Below are positions 36,901-47,922 of a DNA stretch of 64,000 bases, in pieces. The DNA comes from Hymenopellis radicata (taxonomy: Eukaryota; Basidiomycota; Agaricomycetes; Agaricales; Physalacriaceae): positions 182,051 to 246,050 of the forward strand of contig JADNRX010000038.1 of the NCBI GenBank assembly GCA_015501595.1. The letters run 5' to 3'. The translations under genes and the position numbers were made by a program. Numbering within the stretch: the stretch's first letter is position 1; the number at the start of each line of letters is the position of its first letter. The notes under the pieces were generated by a model. The model was not told the origin of the DNA, did not search any database, and saw nothing but the letters and a program-made list of their open reading frames with translations.

Positions 36901-38250
36901 ACCCGTTTCGCGATCTACACGCGCCTCGACGCCCTTGACTACCCCATACGCGCTCAGATATTTTCTCAATGCCGCTGCGCTCGTAAATGGCGACAGATTC
37001 GAAAACAGCAACGCGTTCGGGGGAGGCGGGGGAAAGTCGATGCTTGTCCAAACGGTCCGCCAAGAACCGAGTCGTATTCGTACGACAGCTCGTACATCTC
37101 CATGCGCATCTTCTTCTTGCCTCCCGGTCGTCGTCTTGGATCCACAATCGGCTCGTCCACTGCCGGCTCCGTATCCACAGAGTCTCCTACCCAAGTCAGC
37201 AAAGAAACACGGCTGAACACGAAAAACTCACCTTGTCCGGAACACGCACCCACGCGCCATCATCCAACACTTCGCCCTTCACTCTCACCAACACCTCCCT
37301 CTCCCTCTCCTTGCCCTTATCCTTCTCCCTCCCCTTCCCACCACGTACTCTCCGCGCCTCCTCAGGCCGTCCCGCATCGCCAACACGCACCGCATCAATG
37401 AGATGATGCCAATACGGCGGTAATGGCTTGCTCGCATCCTGCACAGGCTCACCACCCTCCTCTCCGCGGCGTCCATCCCACCCTCCCAGAACCCACACCC
37501 TCGGTCGGAAGACGATTGAAACGCAGGATCAAAGAGTACCCTATACGAGCACACTCCCTCTGGATATCCCTCTTCTGGCGGATACGCGGGTAATGGCGGC
37601 AGCGAATACTTTGGTGACGGCGGTGCAGGCTCGGGGCTCCTCATGCACTGACATCTGTTCCGGAGTTGGCGGCCTTGGCCTCGGCGGTGTGGAACGACGC
37701 GGTGACGAGCGGTCGCGTCTCGTATATCTCTCCCTCGATCGCGGTCGATACCTCGACCTCTCTCTATCCCTTGACCTCGACCGCGCACGCGTATATGACT
37801 CCCTCTCTCGCTCCCTTTCCCTGGATCTCGGCCGTGGCGGAAGGCCATGCAACACACGCGCTCTCGACGGACCCGCCTCTCTACTCGAACTCGGATGCTC
37901 GCCCTCCCACAGATCATCCGGTGGCTCCGGGCTCGGGCTCGGACTGAACGCCGCCTTGAGCTTGACCACCCCTGGCACTAGCGTCTCTAGCGTGTTGTCC
38001 AATGCATTCTTCTCTTTCTCAATCGCGTCTTTGTCTGATTAAATTAATAAATAAAATTTGTGGATGGTCATAAACGGACCTTGTTCTTTCGGAATCACGT
38101 CCTTGTCTTGCTTTCCACCTCCAAGATCAACGCCACCCGACAACACACCAACACTCGGCTTCAACGCGATCGATATACGCGGTGGTGGCGGCGCTCCACT
38201 GCTCTCGTCTGTAGGAGGAGGTGGTGGATCCACGGCGGCTCCTCGTGCGT
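33977..38250 (-). pseudogene. SET1-like histone methyltransferase, decayed copy A
   Basis: The arrangement is the same as the intact copy at 47923-52245, but the frame is broken many times. There is an extra base in the first exon near 38243, an inserted stretch near 37628, indels near 37450-37500, +5 near 35296, -1 near 35065, +2 near 34908 and a missing base near 34359. The last lies inside the SET domain at the EYVGQ motif. The post-SET exon at 33977 upwards is still readable. Coding-like composition is kept, so inactivation is not ancient. Individual indels could be assembly errors, but this number is unlikely to be. Confidence 0.8.
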
Positions 38251-38719
38251 AGGAAGTCCATGCTCGTCGTGTGTTGTGTGGTGGGAGTCGTCGCTGAAGA
38301 AAATTGTTGGCCCCGAGTAGGCTTCGCTCAATTAGGCAGTTCACGCTTGTACTTGCTCAAATCGACTCTATTTCGTGCTCTACTGATTTCTACGCGTTCT
38401 CTACTTGATTAGTAAGCGTCCCGCGCTCTGTAGACCCTCTGGAGATGCGGCTGTAAACCCTAGAAAAAATTGACAATAGTTTCCCCTGCCGTACCCGGCA
38501 CGTACATGTTTAAAAAAAATACAAAGTCCCACCGACTAGCAGCGGGGACAAAGTAACGCAAGTAGGCTAGAAAAGGTTAGTACAGTGAATATTCCAAGGC
38601 TAGAAGTCATAAAATTAAACCAACTCGAACCGCGTCCGGCTCTGCAAGACAAGACTCACATCTTGGTTGGTTTCCGAGTCATTACCCGTTAGAGTCGGTT
38701 TCAATCACTAAGAAAACTT

Positions 38720-41700
38720 GAATATCCTTCAGAACAGGCTTGCAGATGCGAGCTGAATCGCTGCAAAACCCGTAAACCAGTAAAACAAAAGAAATCCAAA
38801 GAACTTGCAAGAAGTGCGGACCGTACCCGCGGGCTTGCACATCACCGCCGGTCTTCGAGTCTGGGCTCTGTAAATGGATCAGACAAGTGCGGAAATGACA
38901 AGAGAAAGAAGACTTACATGACGTGTCGCTTTGGTGAACTTCAAAAGTCCCAAGTCGCGGACATCATCAAAGTCGGCTTCGAACACGGCGTCATCGGTCC
39001 ACGAACACGCAGACCGCGACGAGGAACAACCACTTACCTCCAAAACATGCACGGAATCGTGCGCATTCAATATCCTAACGGTGGCCTCGCCGGCCAGGCT
39101 TGAAGATCCTAAAAATCAAGTCAAACAACGGCTGAAATGACATGAAGAATACACCACTTACCGGCCCGAAAGATCAATCGCGTCGGAACAGTGTTCCAGT
39201 CCAGCAAGAACCCCGGCGACGGTGAACGCGTCGTTGACGGCGAGAAGCGTGAAAGGCCTCGCCGGCCAGGCTTCGGATTCCACGAAAATCGGCTATAAAA
39301 TGAGTTAGAAATGTGTAAATGGTTCAAGTCAAAGAAGTAACTTACGCAAGGGAGCCGCAGGTGAAGGTCGCACCCGATGAAGAATCGGAGTCGACAACGG
39401 GAACGCTACGCCCCCAGAAGAGCAGCGTACACGGCCTCGCCGGCCAGGCATCTGACTCTGGGAAATTCGACTATAAAGGCGGTCAGAAACGCGAATATCG
39501 GTCAAGTCAAAACAAAGGAAACTCACGTAAGGTTCCAAGCATTCGCGGCGCACAACAACGGCGGCGATGTGACGGGGGCGTTGAACGCGAGCGGCGTGGG
39601 CGGCCTCGCCGGCCAGGCTTTTGGGTCTGGAAAATTCGGCTGCAAAGTGAGTCAGAAAGGTGAACAAAGTGTCAATCAAAAGAAAGGAACTCACACATAA
39701 TTGCAGGCACACAATCCAAGTTCTCCAGGTGAAAGTCTCCGCACGCAAGACGACGACGGCGATGTACTGACGCTGTTGAGGACGAGCAGCGCGGGGTGGC
39801 CTCGCCGGCCAGGCTTGTGAGTCTGGGAAATTCGGCTAAAACTTGGGTTAGAACGCAAATTCAGAACGTATGGAAACGGATTAAATACCTTGATACGTCG
39901 TGCAGATAGGGATACATCGTAGAAGACGACGGCGGAGAGCAGGAAACAGTCGGCGCACGACGGATCCACTGAGGTAAACCCAGCGAGAGGTGGCATCGCC
40001 GGCCAGGCCTCTGGGTGCGTAAATTTTCACTAAAAAGTACGTGTTAGAATGGTGGCACACGGTCAAGGGATATAAGACGTACCGTGAAGTTAAGTCGTCC
40101 GCGAGACGGTAAATCGTCGTTCCACGACGACATCGAGGTGAAGAAAGTAGCGTGTGCGGCCTCGCCGGCCAGGCATCTGGAGCGGAGAAATTTGACTACA
40201 AGATGGGTTAGAACGGGAATTCAAGATCAAGGAGATATGGAAAACATACCATCAAAATTCCACGATGTGAAAGAGTCGTTTCCACATCCGAGGGTGCTGC
40301 AGCACAGCGACGGCAGACGACGGATTGATGAGGATAACCGGCCTCACTGGCTCGGCATCAGGGTATTCAAAGTAAGACTAAAACACGGTCAGAGATGAGG
40401 AAGAAATACATCAGAAATCAACGACGTACCTCGGTCGAAGCGTGTTCAAGAGACGAGCGGCGGGAACAAGACAAACGCACTAGGGTCACGATACGGTCAA
40501 GGTCAGGCAACGATATGGTGAGGGTGACGCAGCAACGCTGCATCCGAGTCGGTGAAGGTATTCCAGCGAGATGTGGCCTCGCCGGCCGGGCGTCTGGGTC
40601 CAGAAATTTGGCCTAAAACAGAGTCAGAAATTAGGGAAAGGCACAGCAGAAACGAACGACATACCGTGTGCAAATGGTGCGTCGTTCCACACGCGACTAC
40701 GCCACCATTCCGGCCGGGCTTCTTTATCGTAGAAATTGACCTCTACAATTTGTCAGAAATGCTAAGCCAACAGGAATACAATGACTCAACGCACTGAGAA
40801 CACAACATGGCGGTCGGAAGACAACAATACGTGGAGGAAGGTGCAGCAAGGCTGCAGACGAGTTGATGAGGATAATCCCCGCGAGAGGTGGCCTCGCCGG
40901 CCGGGCGTCTGGGTCCAGAAATTGGGGGCTAAAAATGCATCAAAAAACATCAAAGAGTTGGATAGAAGAACACGACATACCTCGGGATCAACACTGCCCG
41001 CGAGACGTTGAAGTATTCTTGAAATGCGAGCGACGGGGCATCGGATACCGCGATGCAGGTCCAACTGCAGCGTAAACGTCGACGCTGGAGCGCTAAAAGA
41101 TGTACGAACGACAGCTGAAAGTACATTAGAAAACGGGGACAACCAAGAAGCAAACCAGAGACTCACGATGATGTTCACATGGGAACAGCGAGTAGTCGCC
41201 TCGCCGGCGCGGCGTAGTCCCCCAGCACATCGAGGCGTCGCTATGACAACCAGACAACGCGAGAACTGCGTGAAAAATTAATCAGTAAGTGACAATAAAC
41301 AGTAAACCGAGTTCAACTCACGTTCAACGTTTACGTTGAGCTCGGAGTCGAAATCCAGAGCGACGGAAAGTAGAATAGTGCTATAAGACGTCAAATTAGT
41401 GAGAAAATAAATATAAACGACGCAAGACCGACTTACGAGGTCGTGGTGGTATGAGAGAAAGCGTGCTCGGCGTTTGCCGGATGCCGTTTATGGTCATCAC
41501 CACCATGCTCACGAGCACCGCCGACGTGCACCTCGCGGACAGCAACGCGACCACGCCCTGGGGTCGAGGTCTGGCTCGGGTTACGACTTAATGAGTACAC
41601 TACAAGGATACAAGTAAGCCAATAAACACAAGGAGGACATCGAGGACGGGACTTACAGAGAGAAGGTGCGTGGCGAACACTGTTCAGCATGCTGCATGTC

Positions 41701-41886
41701 CTGCTCCTGGCGTGGAGTACAGAGCCCAGGTGGCGAGGGGGAAAAGTGGGCGAGAAATATGGGTCACCAATTCTCGACGTGGTAATAAGGAGAGAAGGGA
41801 TACCATGCAGGGTCCGACTTTTTTGCCGCGCCAAACACACTGCAAACAAACAGTGCCTCCGTGATCTCGGCCGCGTCTAGCCGCAT
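38720..41886 (-). CDS. Many-exon locus of unknown function with repeated 17-bp GC-rich core (unit A)
   Basis: From a possible start at 41886 (MRLDAAEITEALF) the minus strand shows a long series of exon-like blocks of 100-130 nt separated by introns of about 50-60 nt. The introns have good GTAAGT/GTGAGT donors, ctaac branch-point-like runs and TAG acceptors. Most blocks carry the same core, which can be read as AWPARP, PGRRG or LAGEA depending on frame. Neighbouring blocks are open in different frames, so I could not fix one continuous protein. The 3' end is hydrophobic in unit B. This may be a fast-evolving repeat protein, its pseudogene, or a spliced non-coding transcript. Confidence 0.4.
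39083..41213. repeat. Array of GGCCTCGCCGGCCAGGC motifs, unit A
   Basis: Exact or near-exact copies start at about 39083, 39255, 39433, 39602, 39798, 39992, 40158, 40575 and 40890. Diverged copies lie near 40340, 40703 and 41197. Spacing in the regular part is 172, 178, 169, 196, 194 and 166 bp. The core (gccggc) is palindromic, and flanking sequence is much less conserved than the core. Confidence 0.85.
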
Positions 41887-41928
41887 CAAGTTTCCTCAAA
41901 TCTATTTTTATATATCTCCCCAGAAATG

Positions 41929-41981
41929 CATTCCAAAGCTACGGCAGTGTTGGGAATCAACAATGCCGTGGCTTTGGAATG
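41929..41981. repeat. Hairpin, 18-bp arms, unit A
   Basis: The left arm cattccaaagctacggca and the right arm tgccgtggctttggaatg pair over 18 positions with one T-G wobble, around a 17-nt loop. It lies about 45 bp upstream of the start of the minus-strand GC-motif locus. Confidence 0.7.
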
Positions 41982-42190
41982 TACTATGGAGAACTCGTCT
42001 TGTCAGAGAATTGTTCAAGATTCAGGTTGATTCAAGTTGAGGTTCACATTGAGGGCTCAGTTGAAAGACATCTTGATTCCCACATTCACGCTCAGAGAAG
42101 ATCTTACGACCAGGATCATACAAAAAGAATTTTTTCAAGCTAGCATAGTGACGTGATCATGGCGCGAGCTGCGCGCCCTGGAAACGTCAA

Positions 42191-42700
42191 GTGATGCATG
42201 TCACACAGCCGAAGTTCCGCATCAGTACCCGGAAGTGTCTGTGTGGCGCGCGATTGGGAAAGTGTCTGACCAAGATGTGGTTGAGAGTCAGGATATTGAA
42301 CTTGAAAAAGTCTGTAGAAGAACATGGTCGTAGCCTAGTGGTCCTGTCAGCTCTTCTTGCTCCTTTCATCCCCGTCGCGCTTCTGCAAGTCCCGGATGAG
42401 AATCCTTCTGGGTATCATCTTCAGACCGGTTGTACCGTACCTCTCGAGTCCATATTCAGCATTGGATCATGCCAGATTGTCAGAAAGATCCTGGTGCAGC
42501 CGTGCAACCGTGCTAGACCCACCTGCTATTCCTCTTCCACTCTTCTGGGCACCCCAAAACATCGCGTGCGGGTTCCGTCGGCTTCAAACAAGTCCCTTAT
42601 CTATTTTGAGAGGCGCCAAGAAGTCGAGCAACCGAACTTGTCCACTTTGGGAAATCGATCCCAAGTTCTTTTTCCCGTTTCCCATCCTATATCGACCTAG
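42191..42700 (+). pseudogene. Small hypothetical ORF, unit A copy
   Basis: This matches the ORF at 56557-57024 in unit B. Relative to that copy there is one additional A in the run near 42307, so the N-terminal coiled-coil-like part and the rest are in different frames. No domain is recognised. Confidence 0.3.
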
Positions 42701-43267
42701 TTCATTAATGCATTTGGCACACTAACAGGCACTGAATATACCTTCAAAATGGCTGTAAAAAGTCGAAAGAAATCATGTAGAAAAAGTCGAAAGTCAAGTT
42801 GTGACCTTGGGATTTTCGGACCGAGCCCGGCACGTGCCTATGACGCATACGCACTTGTTTTCGTACTCCCACCATCTTTCGTGCTCTCTTCATCGTTGTC
42901 CGCGTCCAGCGGCCTCTCTCCGCCTCCCATCAATCTTATTGTGCCTTGATCTTGGCAAGTCGACTTGGACCGCCATTCTTGCCACTGGAATACCGCCCCG
43001 ATACGGGTGTCTTTCGCGTTCTATCCGCATATACGATCCGACGCGCTCTGGGGGCAATCTTCCAGCTCTGAAAAGCGCTGGAACTTCAGGAACGCAAGCT
43101 CAGGGACCTAGATGGTTACGAATCGCGGCTGGGCGCGGCGATTCGGGTGCGTTCTTTGGAATCTGGATTGCGTGTTTTTGGAATATTGCGGCTGGACGGT
43201 AAAGATATGACGAGAAATAGATTGGAATATGTGCGGAGGATCGGATGGTCCGTGCACGAAAGTGTGG

Positions 43268-43273
43268 TATAAA
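43268..43273 (+). promoter_or_regulatory. TATA box (TATAAA), unit A
   Basis: TATAAA is followed within 40-110 bp by a strongly CT-rich leader, the usual layout of a fungal promoter. It is conserved in unit B at 57594. It would drive the plus-strand exon-like stretch. Confidence 0.55.
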
Positions 43274-46200
43274 GTGGGGCGAGTTTGGTGAGTTCAAATC
43301 ATTCCTCCTTCCGCCACATTTCTCCCCACTCACTCTTCTCAGCCTTTCTCCCCTATTCCACTCGACGAAATCACTCTACTACACAGTCTTTTACATCTGG
43401 CATGTACATCCCTTGCCTGGTCGACGTCCTACTGACATATTCCTGCAGTGGTTTCTTACCTCGGAGGTAACATTTAAATTCTCGCTTCTTATCGACTCGG
43501 TTCACAATTCTAATACTTCTACTAGGCCTTTCTTACCTCTCGCTTTGATGGCCTTCACTCCTTTGATGATCTGGTTGGTTTTCCTTATTCATTTGTTACC
43601 TGCTTTCACTAACAGACCTTGTATTAGATCCCTCGCAATACCTCCCGTCATGTTATCTAGGTCAGTAACAGTTGTGTTGACATATTCAACGCGTCTTCTT
43701 ACCCTTCCCCAGTATTTCTCTTGACAAAGTCTACACGAACCGGTAAGTGTGACCTTCCTGATCGGGCGTTCTCTCTCACTTACCACCATCATCTAGTTCA
43801 ACTACCTTCAAAGCGGGCGCCCACCGCACATTCGTGCCTGCACAAGTTTATCTTTGGATACTGGCTGTCAACTGTCTTCCTTCTCCATCCTCGTCTTGTA
43901 CGAGCGCCGTCGCCGTCCGGCTTTGTCAACGCGAACGCGAATGGAGCTGGCATTCATTCCGAGGTTAATGCTGGATCCTACGAGGACTACATACCCTCCA
44001 TTTGGGGTCTATTCTGATGTCGATTGACCTGCTACGCAGTCTCCTTCGTCGCTGCACCATGAGCGACGCGACTTTCACTTCGGCGGGCACACTACATGTG
44101 ACATTCGGCCCCGCACCTTTTGCCTCGATTGCAACGGTCAACTATGCTTCATATAGAGCTACCCTGGCCGGTATTCCGTCAAATTTAGACAGTCTGTGGT
44201 ATTCTGTGCCATGTTGGTGAGTTTGCACATTTTCATGCTAATCTCAAGTTGCTCATTTTTAGTCTAGGATACAGCCGACGTTTGTGACGCGCCTCATATC
44301 GCTTGCTAAACCCATCTAGTCTCTGATGAACGCACTCATACTCCCTTGTCGCTGCCCGGATGCCCGCCCACCTCGACTTCGGCCTGGGCGGAATACGGTT
44401 CTGGTTCTCGGGCGTTTGACAGGTTGTCGACGATGTAGCGCGACGATCAGGCGCTATATCTCTTCAGGAACGCTGTCCGCAAGGTCCACATCGCTGGCTT
44501 CTCGCATTCTTTGTCGGTCAGTCCTTACCCGTTTTGATATATCACAAATACTTACCTTTTTCATTTTTCTGCTTAGAGCTCCCGAGGCGCCCAGATTGCC
44601 ATGTATATCGCTCCTTGGACGTCTCAAACTGTTATTCAAGGCACGAAGACGGCGGCGTCCTTGTCTGTGGCCTCGCTGGACACGACTTCGCGTGAGGCGG
44701 GATCACTTTTGGGAGGTCAGCGTTCCGACTATCTGTCACACTGATAATCTCCTAAATATTGTCAGGAATGCACTACAGGCGTCGTAAGCTGCCTAGGCTT
44801 CGGGTTCCTCTACGGTATGTTCCTCTTTAGCGTCCAAATCTTATTTCTCAGATTTCCTCCTTAGGACATCGCGTCAAACCAAAGAGCCGGTCGCCTTTTA
44901 TCGACATATCATCCAGTATACGTGACACGTCGCTCTTTCTGTCCAGGACGCCGCCGCTTCGACCAACATCAACATCAAGTTAGAATGGGATTCGTCTAGG
45001 TGCGGCGGTATGACGACCAGCGGGAGGACGTCTCGATGTCGTTCACTCTCGACATAGGGCCCATTCCTGCTCTCACAATGTCTGAAGGCATCCTGGAGGT
45101 CCTGTATTCCCTGGTAAGATTTATGACCTACTTGCTATTGTCAGCATGTTGATGAAATACTCACCAACAGATGCTACCTGAATCTCGGCCACGATGACTT
45201 CAATACCTTCAACATGGTAAACTCTTACCTCTGCAAATTAACTCTGCGCTGACGACGATCGTCGGTCCACAGGCCCACTTGACAAGTCAGTCACCTTTCG
45301 AGTCGGCGAACTGGCATTAGGCTTGTCACGATTTTGCGACTGAAGGCTCCAATTCGACATATCAAGTGATGCCTTACGAGTCATTGAATGCCTGTACACA
45401 GTCCTGGAAGCCGACGTGCCTTCGTTGTTCAACCGTGAGTCAAACTATGGCTGAATTTAGAATCATTTGACTCAAGGGGTTTTCCAAGGCCTCAAGAGCC
45501 AACAAGAACTATCTTCAATGCGCCTAGACTCGCCTTCGGCGTCTACGCTACCGTTAATCGCTGTCAAACCCCGAGCATCGGCCGACGCGACTCAGGCGGG
45601 ACGTTCTTCGCGGCGTCGGGATATCGGGACCGTACTCGGAGATCCGCACTCTCAATACAAGGCTTACATGCTGTACATGCAAAATCCGGAGTATGGACGC
45701 TGTTGACGCGTTCCTCGTTCCAAGGTGAGATTCTTTATTTCGACCACTATCCAAGTTACCTTACACTAGTCTCAAGTTCCACGTTGAACATCGGATGACC
45801 ACTCTAGGACGTGGTGTTGTGCCTTTCGCTGGTAATCACGCTGCCGTTATGCTCGATTGGCTGCTACTGCGCCCACCAGACGTTGCCCATGTATGGGCAC
45901 GATGTTCGGGATGTCGGCGGGAAGTTCAAGACTTACTTGAACTCTTCGATACTCTGAAAGGGACTACTGGTGCATGTCCTATCGTCAAGTATGGGCTTCG
46001 TCGGCGCCCTTAACGTGCGATGGTAAGTAATTCTTGTTTTTCTCCTATTTCTCACTGGAACTGACTTCCCGTTGTAGTCGTGCCTTTACTCGTAGCACTG
46101 GACGTCGCAATATGAACGCGCCTTAGACTGTGAGACCGTGGCTTATGGACGCGATGGTTGGAGCGGGACGAGTGTGCAGTCGAACTCTTGCTGATGTCGT

Positions 46201-46354
46201 ACAACGGGATGACGATTGTCGAGGCTCAGGAATCTCAATGCTGTCGTTGAGCAGAGGTATGTTGATGATGTCGTTGCTTTCATTTCACCGGGCTCATCGT
46301 TCCACCAGGTTTTCTTCATATATCGCATAGAACGTCTTGTTTTTCGGAAGGACC

Positions 46355-46407
46355 GAAGGGAGCAGCGGCCTTCGCCGCTGTGCTCACGGATGCTCGCGTC
46401 TCCCTTC
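46355..46407. repeat. 53-nt nested inverted repeat, copy A1
   Basis: Outer arms gaagggag / ctcccttc enclose an inner hairpin cagcggc-cttc-gccgctg. Further copies lie at 46665, 60725 and 61021. Confidence 0.7.
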
Positions 46408-46664
46408 GGATATCTATTAGGTATGTTCAGTAACATTGATTCGTTGTGATGCCGGGGCTAACGTCGACCTCAGTAGGACATCGTTGTATAATTATTACTC
46501 CCGATTCTAAACAACACGTACTACCTGGCCTCCTTTGAAGAGTCTCTTGTTTCGCGACTTGTTCTCGACCGTGTCATCACTGATCTCGAACTCGACACGG
46601 ATCTAGGCGAACCCTTGTCCGTGTTCATACGCCGAATAGCAACGTCTTGCTGTGTGATGCGGGA

Positions 46665-46717
46665 GAAGGGAGCAGCGGCCTTCGGCGCTGTGCTCGCGGA
46701 TGCTCGCGTCTCCCTTC
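46665..46717. repeat. 53-nt nested inverted repeat, copy A2
   Basis: This has the same structure as the copy at 46355, with one change in the inner hairpin (ttcggcgctg). It lies 310 bp downstream of the first copy. Confidence 0.65.
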
Positions 46718-47922
46718 TCATATATCTTCGGTATGTTCATTAACATTGTTTCTTCTTGATCTTGGCTAACATCAAGTCTTGTAGGATTGTTTGTACTACG
46801 AAACCTCGAAGGAATACATGTTGGGTGTGACTGGTCTGCTCCCCGCGTCCTGCCTTCACGACTCCGATTCGCGTGATGCCCATTTGCTCGGTGAGTGACT
46901 TCTGCCTGTTCACGTAAGGTCCAACCGCTCCATTTAGATAAACTCGTCGACTACACACGCTGAACGTCCGACTACCGGTGACAACTTTGCTGCTTCAACG
47001 AGGACATTGATTGTCACCTCGAGTACTGGCTTGTCCGCGTCGGATGTCATAGAGGAATTAAACATGGTACGTGTCTTCATCGTCTTGTTCTCATGTTCAG
47101 TCACTAACTCAACTTGTCGATTAGTACTTCTTATCATCTGGATATCTATTCGCGAAGGAGCGAGTCCGCAGCCGACTTGTCGGTTCGCTTTCGCCTGCCA
47201 GGACCACTATGGTTCGTCAACGGCAATCTCGATACGGCTTGAATGTTCAGCGGCGAAGGTGTGTTCCATTCGTCTCTCGTGTACATTTCTCATGCTGATC
47301 GTACTCCTCAGAAAACGAATCTTTCTCCTGCGCGGTACGTGGTCTGTTAACTATATTACAACTTTGCGGCTTGAACCAGGACCTCGATGGCCAACTCGAG
47401 ACCACTGCCTTGTCCATGTTGTATGAAGGAATTAATCATGGTACGTGTCTGTATCTGTCTTGTTCCCATGTTCACTCACTAACTCGAGTTGTCGATTAGC
47501 TCTTCTCATCATTGGGACATCTGTTCGCCAAGGAGCGAGCACAGCCGACTTGGGGTAAGGTATAGGTCGGTTCGTCAACGGGAGTGGAGACACTTGAAAC
47601 GTGCTGCTCTTTAGCGGCGAAGGTGTGTTCCTTTCGTCTCTCGCGTACGTTTCTCATGCTGACCGTACTCCTCAGAAACGAGTCGTTCTCACCGCCGTCC
47701 ATACTACGTATATTACAGTTGTGTAGCTATCGTGACAGTCCATAAATGAATGTTCAGTCCTCGTGAGCGCGGGGATGCACAGTCGTTCGTCGTAGTCGTT
47801 ACGCTGAGCACGATTGAACCTGTAGAAGAGACTGACATTGCAATGAAATAATGTAACAAGATGAGAGAGATAAATAAGATGATAACAAAAAAAACAACAA
47901 CAGCAAGAACACGAACGACAAA

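Larger units (their letters stand above)
43400..47760 (+). pseudogene. Plus-strand series of small exon-like pieces, unit A
   Basis: More than ten blocks are bounded by good GT..AG sites (for example introns around 43741-43794 and 44521-44579). Some blocks read as sensible protein, such as HSEVNAGSYEDYIPSIWGLF or an ALYLFRNAVRKVHIAGFSHS stretch near 44450, but single stops interrupt them. No known domain is seen. I regard this as a degenerating multi-exon gene or old mobile-element gene. Two copies of a 53-nt nested inverted repeat lie inside it. Confidence 0.35.
33886..47830. repeat. Tandem unit A (13,945 bp)
   Basis: This is the first copy of a direct tandem repeat. Its start (actgacattgcaatgaaata) recurs at 47831 and 61893. 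The order within the unit is SET1-like gene, GC-motif locus, hairpin, small ORF, TATA box and plus-strand exon-like stretch. It differs from unit B by scattered substitutions and many indels. Confidence 0.92.

Noticed and set aside
39083..41213. CRISPR-like array of short GC repeats
   Set aside because: The host is a eukaryote, the spacing is 165-195 bp rather than 60-70, and the intervals contain splice signals rather than unique spacers.
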